A DNA stretch of 64,000 nt from Druceiella hillmani (lineage: Eukaryota; Arthropoda; Insecta; Lepidoptera; Hepialidae). The notes below the pieces were generated by a model. That model was given only the letters and a program-made list of their open reading frames with translations, had not been told where the DNA came from and did no database searches. The position numbers and the translations under genes are program-made. The stretch covers positions 13,957,001 through 14,021,000 of the forward strand of contig JAYKKI010000006.1 in the NCBI GenBank assembly GCA_039881145.1, in the 5' to 3' direction. Positions 35,900-46,500 of the stretch are shown here, piece after piece. Every line of letters starts with the position of its first letter. Position 1 is the first letter of the stretch.

Positions 35900-38840
35900 T
35901 GGTTACATATATATTATATATTATTTATTTACATTAATCTACATTAATTGACTTGCCGTGATAAACAAAACATTGGGCCAGAGTAAGTTATACGTATCGA
36001 ATTTAGGACGAAATCACAAAACAAAGATAACAACTACCAAATTACAGACATGTTGCAATAAAACGTGAATCTGGCAAATACTTCAAAATCGTATTATTGA
36101 AGTCGTCAACCAAGCAAAAGAAATAGCCAAAATTCAAAACGATAAGAAAACCAGGGTTGCCAACCGTCTTATCTGGCCGGTTTTTCTGGTTTCAAATTTT
36201 TAGTTTGAATCCTGTTCCTAAATACAGCCGAAAGTAAAATATTCGACTAATTTGGAATTATACATTTTAAGGCAGTATAACTTTCCAGGTAAATTTATAT
36301 TTTAAGTTACAATCATAACATTACTCTCACTGTTTGCGATAAATATAAATGTGTGTATCGTTTTTGAATTATTAATAAGCCTGAAGCAACATTAATTTGT
36401 GACAGAATTTAGAGTTTTAACTCTGTATATGAAGCTTAATATATATTATATTTATTTATATATAACTTTTATAAATTCCTATAATTTTCTACTGATTCAC
36501 CTTAAGTTTTTCACACTACTTAACAACATATTTTAAGAGGGTTGAGGTAATTACCCCCATTCCTCGTAAGTAGAGGAGATTTAGAAAAAGATCGGGCTAC
36601 GCACGCTACTCGGTTAATTATATTTTTTTATAAAACTAAACTTTAGTTGTCATTAGAAAGTAGAGTTCTATCTCCCCAATCTTCTTACCGCTCACCTTTT
36701 GTCCATTTCCCGAATATGGAAAATTTACAACCCTTATTAGTACACCGTAGAATATTGATTCCTAGTTGAGAAGTTTAAAACGATAGATGTTTTCTCTAAC
36801 GCGTTTACAAGATGTTGAAATGAAGTGGTAATTATTATTTCACATTCATTAAATATATATTTGCAATATCTAAAATATTAAGGGAAACGTGACTAATTTC
36901 TTTTTATTCGTTAAATCTAATCTAAACAACACTAATTTATGATTTTCATTTTAATAAATTAAAAAATGTTTCATCGCAACTGATAAAACAGATTTTTAAA
37001 TATTTATAGAAATTTTATTAAAATCCTCAGATCGAATGTTTAAGAGAAGGGCTAAACTGTTCGAGATTTGCTTTTGGTTAAAAAGATCGAATTAGAAGCT
37101 GATGACTGAAAATATTCCACCCTTCTAGTACCTTATCAAAATAAATATAATATAGAATATTTTTTGGGAAATTTGTTTGTAAATGGAACATTTAAAAAAA
37201 CTGTTCATTTTTTGTAATATTTCTTTCAACTTTCAAGCTACTTTTTCTTTCAAGCTACTTAAAAAAAATTATGCACATTTATTTTAAATCTAGTACCACC
37301 CCTAAATTTACTCTCCTTGCTAATTGGAAAATGTCAGTGAGGCGTAAATAAGGAGGATCCTCGTTTCCAAGGTTCGCTAAGTGCGTACGATCAAATAGGG
37401 GTGGCATGCGGAGGGTGGAAAGACGTTGATGAATCAAGTTTATATAATAGGTAACTTTAAGAGACAAATTGAGTTTTATTTTCGATTGAAGAACCGTTCT
37501 GAATAGCGATTTGTTATCGTTCGATAAATTAAATGTCACATCGTAATCTACAGTACAGCTTAAACTTCTAACATATTACCTCATTTTCTGTTCGATAGTG
37601 CCGAAAAAGAAACTGTAATATTATTTGTTTTTACTCTAGTATCTATCCATATAATATTATTACAAAAAATATAAGTTATACAAGTGATATTAATGGAAAA
37701 AAATAAACTGTGTACCTTTGACGAAACAAATAAAAAAAAATTATTTCTGAAAACAAGAAAGTCTCGGAGGTATTTTCTGTCATTTCGATAAAAATATACA
37801 TTCAAATTAGTTTTAAAATGTCATAATTTATTTGAATATATATTTTTTTCACAGGCCTAAAAACGTCATGCATATTTTAAAAATTCTAAGATCTAGAATA
37901 ATCCCTATATCTTTTTATAATCTTCTAGTCAGGTTTTACCAAATCTGTTCTTTCATAATTTTTGGTTGAGTATTTTCGAAAATAGAGGGGGAATACCTTA
38001 TTTTTGAAAAACTTTACAATTTTTTTTTAAATAACTTATTTAATATTATTAAAAAAGCAATTTTGTCTTTCATATAACAAGCTTTTTCAAATCACACCCC
38101 ACATTGTATAAAAAATTGAAGAATTATCGAGTACTACATTTATAAATTTTTCTTATATCTAATATGAATATTTTGAAGAAAATTAGCTAGCGCAAAATAT
38201 GTGATTTATTAAGATGTACTACTTTTCCAAATTTCAAGTTCCTACATTGCATAGTTTCTGAAAAAATCGGCCGTAACAGACGGACTAACAGACTCGTGAG
38301 TGATCTTATAAGGTTGAATTTGGGGCACGGAGTCCAAAAAAATACCGAAAAGGATTCGCAATAGCAAGTTCAGCTAACGGTGTACTGACATCTTTATACA
38401 GATACTACAGACTTTTACGGACATGTATAAGAACGACATAAGAATTTGTAAAATGCATACAATTTGACATTGTGAGAAATTCCTACGGAATCATGGTATA
38501 TGCGTAGTCAAATAAGCATGTGAACGTTTTTTAGGTATAATCACAACAAATACCCAAACAATTTATAAAAACGTAGCAAAAACTTAATAATGTAAATATT
38601 ATTTTTTTAAACTTTCAAATAATATAAATAAAATGGTAACTCACAATTAAATGACTTTACCTTATAGTCACTTTAATTTGCGTTATTAATTTCACAAAAA
38701 AATTATTGGAAAGGAGGAAGCTTTTATAAAACTGTAACAAAACAAATAAAGAAAACCAGTATTACAATATAATCTAACCTTAAACACTGTATTTGTTTTC
38801 GAACCTTCTTTAGTACTTCTATATTAATTTAATTTATATA
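35900..38840. other. AT-rich DNA without a supported gene
   Basis: An 86-codon minus-strand frame at 37279-37539 (LSTLRMPPLFDRTHLANLGN, EDPPYLRLTDIFQLARRVN) lies in a slightly GC-richer patch, but no family, donor or acceptor was convincing. A dispersed-repeat fragment lies at 38265. Confidence 0.4.
38265..38345. repeat. Fragment of an insect dispersed repeat
   Basis: AAAAAATCGGCCGTAACAGA, CGGACTAACAGACTCGTGAG and a following ATCTTATAAGGTTGAATTTG resemble the 'GGACAGACAGACAG...AATCTATAAGGGTTCCG' segment shared by many insect repeats. Short and diverged. Confidence 0.4.
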
Positions 38841-39047
38841 GAAGTGGTAAAGAAGGTAAGAAAGCTAAGTGAAGCGGTGAAGCAACCTCATGACTTACTT
38901 TCACTTACCTTTGAAACTGCGAACGAAAATACTTTACATGATTTAATAAAACACACATCATACGAGAATTACATTCGCACGTGCGAAACGGTAGCAAACG
39001 ATAGTCGTAAATATAGTAATGTACACATGTCGTCGTCGAGACTCGCT

Positions 39048-39967
39048 CGTTTGCTGTTGACATGGAGGAAGTTATAAAGATGATGGAATATTCATATCCT
39101 TCTGATAAAGCCGACTATACACATTCCTTTTTTTTAATAGTCTTGGCAAACTTTATTATATTTTCAGGTGATTGATACAGTGCATATTTCATAATATTTT
39201 TCAACAATAATTCTACTCGGAATTAGTGATCGTTTGCTGTTGACATGGAGGAAGTTGTAAAAATGATGGAATATTCATATCATTCTGATAAACCTGACTA
39301 TACAGATCCCTTTTTTTTTAAATAGTTTAGGCAAACTTTATTATATTTTCAGATGATCGATACAGTGCATATTTCATAATATTTTTCAACAATAATTCTA
39401 CTCGGAATTAGTGATCGTTTGCTGTTGATATGGAGGAAGTTATAAAGATGATGGAATATTCATATCCTTGTAATAAAGCCGACTATACAGAATCCTTTTT
39501 TTTAAATAGTCTTGGCAAACTTTATTATATTTTCAGACGATCAATACAGTGCATATTTCATAATATTTTTCAACAATAATTCTACTCGGAATTAGTGATC
39601 GTTTGCTGTTGATATGGAGGAAATTACAAAGATGATGGAATATTCATATCCTTCTGATAAAGCCGACTATACAGATTCCTTTTTTTTAAATAGTCTTGGC
39701 AAACTTTATTATATTTTCAGGTGATTGATACAGTGCATATTTCATAATATTTTTCAACAATAATTCTACTCAGAATTAGTGATCGTTTGCTGTTGACATG
39801 GAGGAAGTTGTAAACATGATGGAATATTCATATCATTCTGATAAAGCCGACTATACAGATTCCTTTTTTTTTAAATAATCTTGGCAAACTTTATTATATT
39901 TTCAGCTGATCGATACAGTGCATATTTCGTAATATTTTTCAAAAATAATTCTATTCGGAATTATTAG
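39048..39967 (+). repeat. 184-bp tandem array, five units, each with a short ATG ORF
   Basis: Units start at 39048, 39231, 39416, 39600 and 39784 with CGTTTGCTGTTGAYATGGAG. Each holds an ATG (MEEVIKMMEYSYPSDKADYT in unit 1), a T8 run and ATTATATTTTCAG. Units are highly similar, so the expansion is fairly recent. Unit 1 stays open for 37 codons, unit 4 about as long, and unit 2 stops after the T run. The sequence upstream (38844-39077, SSSRLARLLLTWRKL at its end) runs into unit 1. I do not recognise the peptide; the array may have captured an exon-like segment, or the ORF may be chance. Confidence 0.9.
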
Positions 39968-40393
39968 GTGACAAACTTAATCGTCTTTGCTTTTTTTTAT
40001 AACCGTAAATACCTACTCATTAAGCTGTACGATAATATGATATACGATACAAGACGCAAGTCCTGTTTACATGTGATTGCATTTTTTTGTCAATTTTTCT
40101 AGGTTATTTCGCATACCCTACCTAATACTTTAAGAGAAATGAAACGCAACAGACTTACAGATGAACAGAACTATTTCCGTAAGCATCTAGTATTTATTTT
40201 TGTAGACACATAATAAAAAATCTAAGTAGAATCTCTAATACATTGGATAACATTTCCAATTTATTTACAATTTCAATCCTTTGACAATGATGGGGTATAA
40301 TAAAATAGAATTGATTAAGAAAAATATGTTTTATGTCCGAGACATTCGATAAATAATAGCGAGAAAGAAAAAAACAATTCATTTTAATTCGTC

Positions 40394-40531
40394 CTTAACC
40401 AGAGGTGATTTAAAAACTTAACCAGAGGTGATTTAAAAACTTAACCAGAGGTGATTTAAAAACTTAACCAGAGGTGATTTAAAAACTTAACCATAGGTGA
40501 TTTAAAAACTTAACCAGAGGTGATTTCAAAA
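40394..40531. repeat. 23-bp tandem minisatellite, six units
   Basis: Unit CTTAACCAGAGGTGATTTAA plus AAA, starting at 40394 and repeating every 23 bp; the fifth unit has CCATAGG and the last has TTTCAAAA. Confidence 0.95.
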
Positions 40532-40739
40532 CTTAAAAACATTGAAGATAAACAGATATTTTAACATAGAAAATCAACCTTTGATGCTATTTATTTTTGC
40601 GTGCTTTTTAAGGTCCCTTCGTGAAACAAGCTCCCGCGTGAAAAAGCACCTGCAATTTTAAAAAAATAAAAATGAAGTTTTGATAGTAAATATTTATTTA
40701 TTTTATCGATTTCTTCATGTAGTTTAATGTCAACAGCCG

Positions 40740-40895
40740 ATGGATATAGAGGACTTATTGCTACAAGAGCAAAATCTTACAGCTAACCAAAATATCGATC
40801 CAGGCCCGCTCGACGTGCAAATGGAAATCGAACTCGGATTCCCGCGGTACACCGCGCCATGCTGTGCTTTATATGAAGATCTCCGCAATCATTAA
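40740..40895 (+). CDS. Coding-looking 51-codon ORF or terminal exon (unidentified)
   Basis: Preceded by TTTATCGATTTCTTCATGTAG and CAACAG (a possible acceptor ending at 40736), then ATG and MDIEDLLLQEQNLTANQNID followed by PGPLDVQMEIELGFPRYTAP and CCALYEDLRNH to TAA. Acidic start, balanced composition and GC near 50% contrast with the flanks. No family recognised. Alternative: on the minus strand it contains GAGTTCGATTTCC, like a Pol III B box, next to CGCGGTGTACCGCG, so a tRNA-derived SINE fragment could also explain the GC-rich island. The T-arm does not pair, which weakens that reading. Confidence 0.35.
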   Translation: MDIEDLLLQEQNLTANQNIDPGPLDVQMEIELGFPRYTAPCCALYEDLRNH

Positions 40896-41739
40896 CAAAA
40901 AAATAATTAATATGCCCCTCTACAATTTCACTATTAGGACGAAATTTTCTTTACCAAGTAAATTATTTTTAGTTGTATTTGTAACTGTAACCCCACTTCC
41001 AAAATATTAATCTTTACAATGACGTGTAGTGTTCCCCTCTCCACAGCTCTTGTATTTGAAAAATTCTAGGAAAATACTAGCATTTAACTAACATTTTCAA
41101 TTGTAATTATTTCACTAAATTCGCATTAACGATTTTAAATGTTATAGAAAAATATGGAACTGTAATTTGAGAGGGCTCCTACACGCATTTTAACCGGTTT
41201 ATTTATGGTTTAATGTTTACATCGATGGGCTATTTATATGCGTAATATCAATAGAAACCGAAATGCATGCAAATCACGCCGGTGTCACCGATAACTGGTT
41301 ATTTAGATTTAACTGTTAGAATTGTTAGGTGTTAAAGTGACTTATGAAAGAATTGTAGGCTTTAATTAGTTCCACAAAAATACATGATTTGAAAGAAATG
41401 TTTTTTCCCATAAATATAAGATCATAAATAAAGATAATTCACGATTCACTTTCTATAATATAATCGTATCAATAATAATCGTTTAAACGTTAATTCAATT
41501 TGAATCATTTTTCTGGATTTATCTGTTGGACACTTTATTTCTGGGCATTTAATGATCGCAGCCACGAGCAAACATTATAATTGTTTACGAACATTCAGTT
41601 GCAAACGCAAGAAAATACGATAAAAACTTTATTGGATTAGATTTAAGCTTTACTAGTTTTAAAAAATATCTAGAGCTTTCATAACAGAAAAATGTCCGAA
41701 CCAAATATTTTTACACTTCGTTATCACTGTATACCTAGT

Positions 41740-42330
41740 GTGAAGTTGATTAAGAAGTAGAATGCTTCTATCCAGGGCCGTAACTAATCAAAATTACATT
41801 CAGTACTCTCTATTACACCCCCTTAACTATAATTTCCAGGCTTCCGAATTATTCCCACTGCTCCGCAGTACCGCTGGTACTGCCCATGTTGCGGCACTGT
41901 TTCAATTGCATAGTGATACTGTACTATGCTATCATGCTGCTTATTTAAGAAACAGGAATAGCTTAAATCTTAATCGCCTTCGGTGCGGCACGAAAGTCGG
42001 TACGATTAATTGAACATAAATTTATTTACACAGTATGACGCCTACGTTTACCTCGTAATTGCTCGACGCTTCCCGCCCGCCCTCCTATGTACACAGTACT
42101 CATGCTGACGAAAGGGGTGTGGAGCTGTCGTTCTTGAGCATGTCGTTACGGTGGGGTATAAGTCGATTTGTAAAACACGGGGTGAGTTATGGATGAGTGT
42201 TTTTCTCGGTAATCACGTTATATTCCCGGAAAAATGAAAATGTTGTGATAAGAGCTGAAGTGGGTGAAGTTTGTTTGAAAATCAGCGCACAAGGTATGCT
42301 GGCAATTAGACTTTTTCGTTAATTAGTAGC
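41740..42330. other. GC-richer island, possible promoter or element remnant
   Basis: Notably GC-rich for the window (CCAGGGCCGTAACTA at 41773, GCTTCCCGCCCGCCCTCC near 42070, GTCGTTACGGTGGGGTATAA near 42143). CAGGGCCGTAAC resembles a hAT- or P-like terminal motif, and CGTTACGG about 370 bp away is a poor inverted partner. An AAG|GTATGC donor-like site occurs near 42295. An 83-codon plus-strand frame (41762-42013) has no recognised domain. Confidence 0.35.
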
Positions 42331-42556
42331 GGTAATGTCTGCTGGGTTTGGGTGGCCGATTCAGCAAATATTAGTGGGTTTTCAATGAATAGACTGTTAT
42401 GTGTAACAGTTTAAATGTTGAATTCATTAAATAGCAGTACAATTTTTTTTTGTCCAACTTGACGTGGTAACAAATAAAATGACACATTTTTGAAAGTTTA
42501 TGGAAACTTATTATATTTAATTGCAATATATAAAAATAAATTATTCAAATTCAGAA

Positions 42557-42557
<1 letters not shown>

Positions 42558-42607
<50 letters not shown>

Positions 42608-42617
42608 TTATATATAC

Positions 42618-42681
<64 letters not shown>

Positions 42682-42720
42682 TTGTGTATGTGTGCATCCG
42701 TGCGTGTGTGTGGATGTGTG
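42558..42720. repeat. Compound TA/TG microsatellite
   Basis: A long TA tract with CATATA interruptions passes into TG-rich sequence. It produces ORFs on both strands (YIYIYI) that are not genes. Confidence 0.95.
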
Positions 42721-42729
42721 TAATAAATA

Positions 42730-43265
42730 TGACATTCTTTCGTTCATTATGATATAATTTATATACCTTCAAATGTCATTTACATTAAAATTCGGCCTAG
42801 ATAAAGTTACGTACATTTGATTTAGAGGACGTCATTACGCCAGTGGAGGCTCCGTTGGACAACTTCACGGATGTTTGAATGGTGCAGGCATTACGCTGTC
42901 GCCTTTCATCGCATTTTTTGTGATGCTGTCTCACTTCTAATATTTGTAAATTATAATAATAGCGTATTGAAAAAAGTGGCAAAGAACCAAAGATATAGAT
43001 TAATTAAAGCTATTTATATATATATTCATAATACCTATCGGCGCAACTAAATATCATTAGGTAATATTTTATTGTCAATTTTTGTACGTAATGAAATTTC
43101 ATGTTCTTTCGAATGTGAACCGACTGAATGTTTATTGTTAATCTACCAATTATAATGCATCAATCCCAAAATTACTAAATAGACTATTACAATGAAATTA
43201 TATAAACTTCTTTGAAATGACATTATCAAATATTCCTCACGAAAAATTTCCAAAAAACTTATAGA
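42730..43265. other. AT-rich DNA with one possible repeat fragment
   Basis: 42835-42930 (GCCAGTGGAGGCTCCGTTGG, AATGGTGCAGGCATTACGCT) is GC-richer and may be a dispersed element fragment. No gene supported. Confidence 0.35.
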
Positions 43266-43281
43266 TTAAGAAAGTTTAACT

Positions 43282-43574
43282 CACAATTAAATGAAATTAC
43301 GTGATGTAGTATTATTTCTACTTTCTTTAAGTTCTTTACCACGACCTAGGTTTCGTTGTATTACAACATCTTCAGGTGGGATATTAGCAAAGATAGATAT
43401 TTGCTATATAAAATGGATCTTTGGTAGTTGCCAACCTGAAGATATTGTAATACAATAAAATCTAGGTCGTGGTAAAGAACTTAAAGAAAATAGAAATAAT
43501 ACTACATCACGTAGTTTTATTTAATGGTGAATAACAACTTTCTACAAAATTAACGCCAAATATATTCAATATTC
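43282..43574 (+). mobile_element. Foldback hammerhead-family element, copy 4
   Basis: Plus-orientation copy from CACAATTAAATG to the tail CAAATATATTCAATATT. The 12-bp exact direct repeat GAAAGTTTAACT at 43270-43281 and 43575-43586 marks the insertion. The left arm carries an intact hammerhead on the minus strand. In the right arm the ribozyme is damaged: helix II still pairs (ATTGT/ACAAT) but the first G of GAAA is A, which should abolish cleavage. The central loop is longer than in the other copies. Confidence 0.88.
43339..43379 (-). ncRNA. Hammerhead ribozyme motif (type I), copy 4, antisense arm
   Basis: Read on the minus strand: CCAC, CTGAAGA, T, GTTGT-AAT-ACAAC, GAAA, CCTAGGT, C, GTGG. 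All conserved core bases are present, helix II has 5 bp, helix III is the self-complementary ACCTAGGT, and the cleavage triplet is GTC. It lies in the left arm, on the opposite strand to the right-arm copy. Confidence 0.75.
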
Positions 43575-44209
43575 GAAAGTTTAACTGTCAAAATAAATAA
43601 AAGGAAAACTGATTATATTAAATGCGTAATTAGTGTGAGACTCCCAAAAATGTATACCTTTACAAGTGGAAAAAAAGTCGAAGGATTTAAAGTAACATAG
43701 CCGGAGTATTTAATAAAGAAGTAAGCATTAATTATAACGATATGGATGACAGGAAACGTGTGGTGAGAGAGGTTGTATTAGGATAAAGGTGTGATATTCA
43801 TGGTTCCAATGTAGAGAAATGTGACAAAAATAAAGATAAACGCAATAATTCCTCGCTACTCGCAGAATCTAGGTTCCTTAAAATTGCCATAAAAATTAAA
43901 CCGCGAATTGTGGAACTCTCGACCAAAATAAAAACAAAAATCAAGATTGTATTACGTTATATAATAAATTTGTATAATTTTTTGGTGCAAAATCACAAAT
44001 TAACTTTGAAAATCAGAAAAGTACTTTTAATTTCTTTTTTTATTTTACAAATTGTTTTTTTTTGTTATGAAGAAAAAACTGAAATGTTACCTTACTTTTA
44101 AATTATCCCTAGTTCCTTTCTAATTTCTGCGTAAAGGTACATCAATTGTCAAAATTTTGTCTGAAAACATTTATCCGCGAGTTGAAGAATCAAAAAATTA
44201 TGGGTTTAT

Positions 44210-44362
44210 GAAGAAACTATGGATATAAAATATTAGTGGCAACTTTTCTTCACACCCACACCCACACTTTCTGTTCACACTTCTTCCAGTGTCAAATTAG
44301 CGTAAGTAAGAAAGTGTGAAGAATGACCTTCACTAATATTTTGTGTCCATAATTTCTTTCAG
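44210..44362. mobile_element. Foldback repeat, about 48-bp imperfect arms
   Basis: The left arm 44210-44257 (GAAGAAACTATGGATATAAA, ATATTAGTGG, TTCTTCACAC) pairs with the right arm 44314-44362 (GTGTGAAGAATGACC, CACTAATATTTTGTGTCCAT, AATTTCTTTC). The centre holds short CACACC repeats. No clear target duplication was seen, so it is either an old MITE or a simple foldback. Confidence 0.55.
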
Positions 44363-44679
44363 CGTCCTAGAATTGTTGTCGCCAGAATTCTTCAGTTTAT
44401 TGTTATTCTCTCAATATTTACCCACCTGTAGGTCATCCTTGTAATGTATTTTTTTTCAAGTGCACAAATGAAAAGGCAAACGCTTACGAATGTATGTATA
44501 TGTGCCTACGAGCACGTATGTTGACATTATTGTGGTTGAATTTCAGCAAAAAGAAATTACGAATAGCTAAACTGCGAATAGCGATGGATTATTCTACCTA
44601 CAGTTTTACTTTAGAATAAAAGTGATAGTGATTTAATATATGCAATTCCCACTGCAACTCATTTTATTTGGTACATGGG

Positions 44680-45995
44680 TAAGAGGAAAACAAAAGAAAA
44701 TGAAAAAGGTTAATTTTGTATACCATATCGTGTTGTTTTTCATGCTGACGGCGTAGGAGCAAACTGTAAGTAGATTTTTATTAATATCCATTCACGTACA
44801 ATTATGCCATATCCAAATCAACAATATTTTCATTTTGACAAATTTTGACATTGAAAATATTATTGATTAATATTTGCCGTATTGTCTTTTCAGATCACAG
44901 AAAACATATTTTTATACATATACGTCTAATTAAAATACCATATATATTATTGATCGTTTCTATTTTAACCGTGAACAAGTGAACATACTTCGATATTACT
45001 AATGCATAGTGCAGGCTATTGAACACTTTCCGGGACAAAAATGGTAAAAAATCAAAACATCGTATCGAATCGTGCAAGACCATTTATGGCCCATTTTATT
45101 CAATGAAATATTTATGGCAAGTTTGATCCAATCGTATAAAATAGAAAAATTATAGAGAAAATAACGAATAGGCTATTAATGACCATAATGGAAAATAATC
45201 GGCAATTGTTAGATTATAGTACCTACATAATTGGCAGTGGTACCGATAATTGCTTCAGGATTTAGTCACGAAAGTAAAGTAATGAAATTGAAATATATTC
45301 GAAATTAAATTTATATATTTAGGTGGAGTAATAGTGCGTCACATTTATATTCGAGAAAAAAAATTAAATCTTGTATTTAAAAACTACATCGTCAGTTGTC
45401 ATTATTATGTTGTGTCAGTTGTCAGCAAGGCTAACTATATCGTCAGTCGTCATTCTCATGTCATGTCGGTCACCAGCAATGCCCGTGCATGCATTACACA
45501 AAAAACCCTGAACATATTGTGATGAATCTTTTGCAGTTGTTTTCATCTTAGAACGTTGATAAACATTTTCAATAAAAATTATCATGCTGTTTTCCCTGGG
45601 GGTTGAGAAGAAGTCATAATAACTTACACGGAAAATTAATAAATTAATTCCCAGCGATATCGATTATCAAGTACAGGCATTACATAGTTCCATAATTCTT
45701 CATTAGATGGCGGTATTCCTTGTATTTTCAATTTATTTGTAACTGTAATATCATTATTTTATGACACAGTTTACGACACCCTTCCGGGTACCCGGCTCCG
45801 GGGAGAGTACCCTGATTTGCGGGTACTCTCTAGATGTAATATATTTTAAAATCAAGAAATGTATAAGACAGCACAATCTTTGCAACGAAACGGAAGTGCA
45901 GGAAAATAAATATCAACAAGTACTTAGGGGATGAAAATAATTAAATAAAACATGGTGAATAGTCAAGAATAAAGGTGACTGAAGAATATTTGCTA
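44680..45995. other. AT-rich DNA with the GC-rich palindromes
   Basis: A GTCAGTTGTCATT-type imperfect duplication occurs at 45385-45475. No gene supported. Confidence 0.4.
45784..45830. other. GC-rich double palindrome
   Basis: A perfect 12-bp palindrome CCGGGTACCCGG (45784-45795) is followed by GAGAGTACCC, 8 nt, GGGTACTCTC, a perfect 10-bp stem (45803-45830). Both share GGGTAC/GTACCC. The GC content stands out sharply from the surrounding AT-rich DNA. It may be the remaining end of a mobile element or a regulatory palindrome; nothing in the flanks decides. Confidence 0.75.
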
Positions 45996-45999
45996 ATTT

Positions 46000-46500
46000 T
46001 TAGAGTTCCATACTTCAAAAGGAAAAAAGGAGCCCCTAGACGCCCACTTCGTTGTCCGTCTGTATGTCTGTTAAGACACTTCTTTCTCAGGGACGCATGG
46101 AAATAAAGTTGAAATTAATTTCAAATATTTCAACTTCAATTATATTTTTCAACGCAATAAAAATAAATCTAAAAATACGTCACATTTTTTATTTGCGATT
46201 GTAAATAAATCAAAACAAATAAAATACTTCACGTTAACCTAGAATCATGAAGTTTGACAAAAAGCAAGGTCTTACAGCACACGTAAAAGAAAAAATCGTT
46301 AATTTGTTGTTATACCACAAACATTTTTTGTATTTAATATGCATCCATAAAAGATGAAGTAAGCAATATATATATATTCATTCATAAAAATTAAAATCTT
46401 ACAAATAGTTTCATAGGAATATTATGTAACATTAAATCTTCATAAATATCTAAATGTGTACGGAACCCTTGTAATGCGAGTTCTATTCGTGCTGGAACGT
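46000..46500. repeat. Insect dispersed repeat of the 'TTCCGTACCTCAAAAGG ... GTACGGAACCCTT' type
   Basis: Left end: TTAGAGTTCCATACTTCAAA, AGGAAAAAAGGAGCCCC, TTCGTTGTCCGTCTGTATGT, AAGACACTTCTTTCTCAGGG. Right end near 46457: GTACGGAACCCTTGTAATGC then GAGTTCTATTCGTGCTGGAA. Both ends of a repeat abundant in Lepidoptera and some other insects are visible about 500 bp apart, so a near full-length diverged copy is likely. Confidence 0.6.

Noticed and set aside
40800..40880. tRNA gene on the minus strand
   Set aside because: A B-box-like GAGTTCGATTTCC is present, but the T stem does not pair and no acceptor stem or anticodon arm can be drawn.
42490..42757. Three ORFs rich in YIYIYI on both strands
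   Set aside because: Translations of the TA/TG microsatellite.
44640..44678. Mini first exon MQFPLQLILFGTW with GTAAGA donor
   Set aside because: Only 13 codons in AT-rich DNA; the ATG plus donor can arise by chance and there is no GC or context support.
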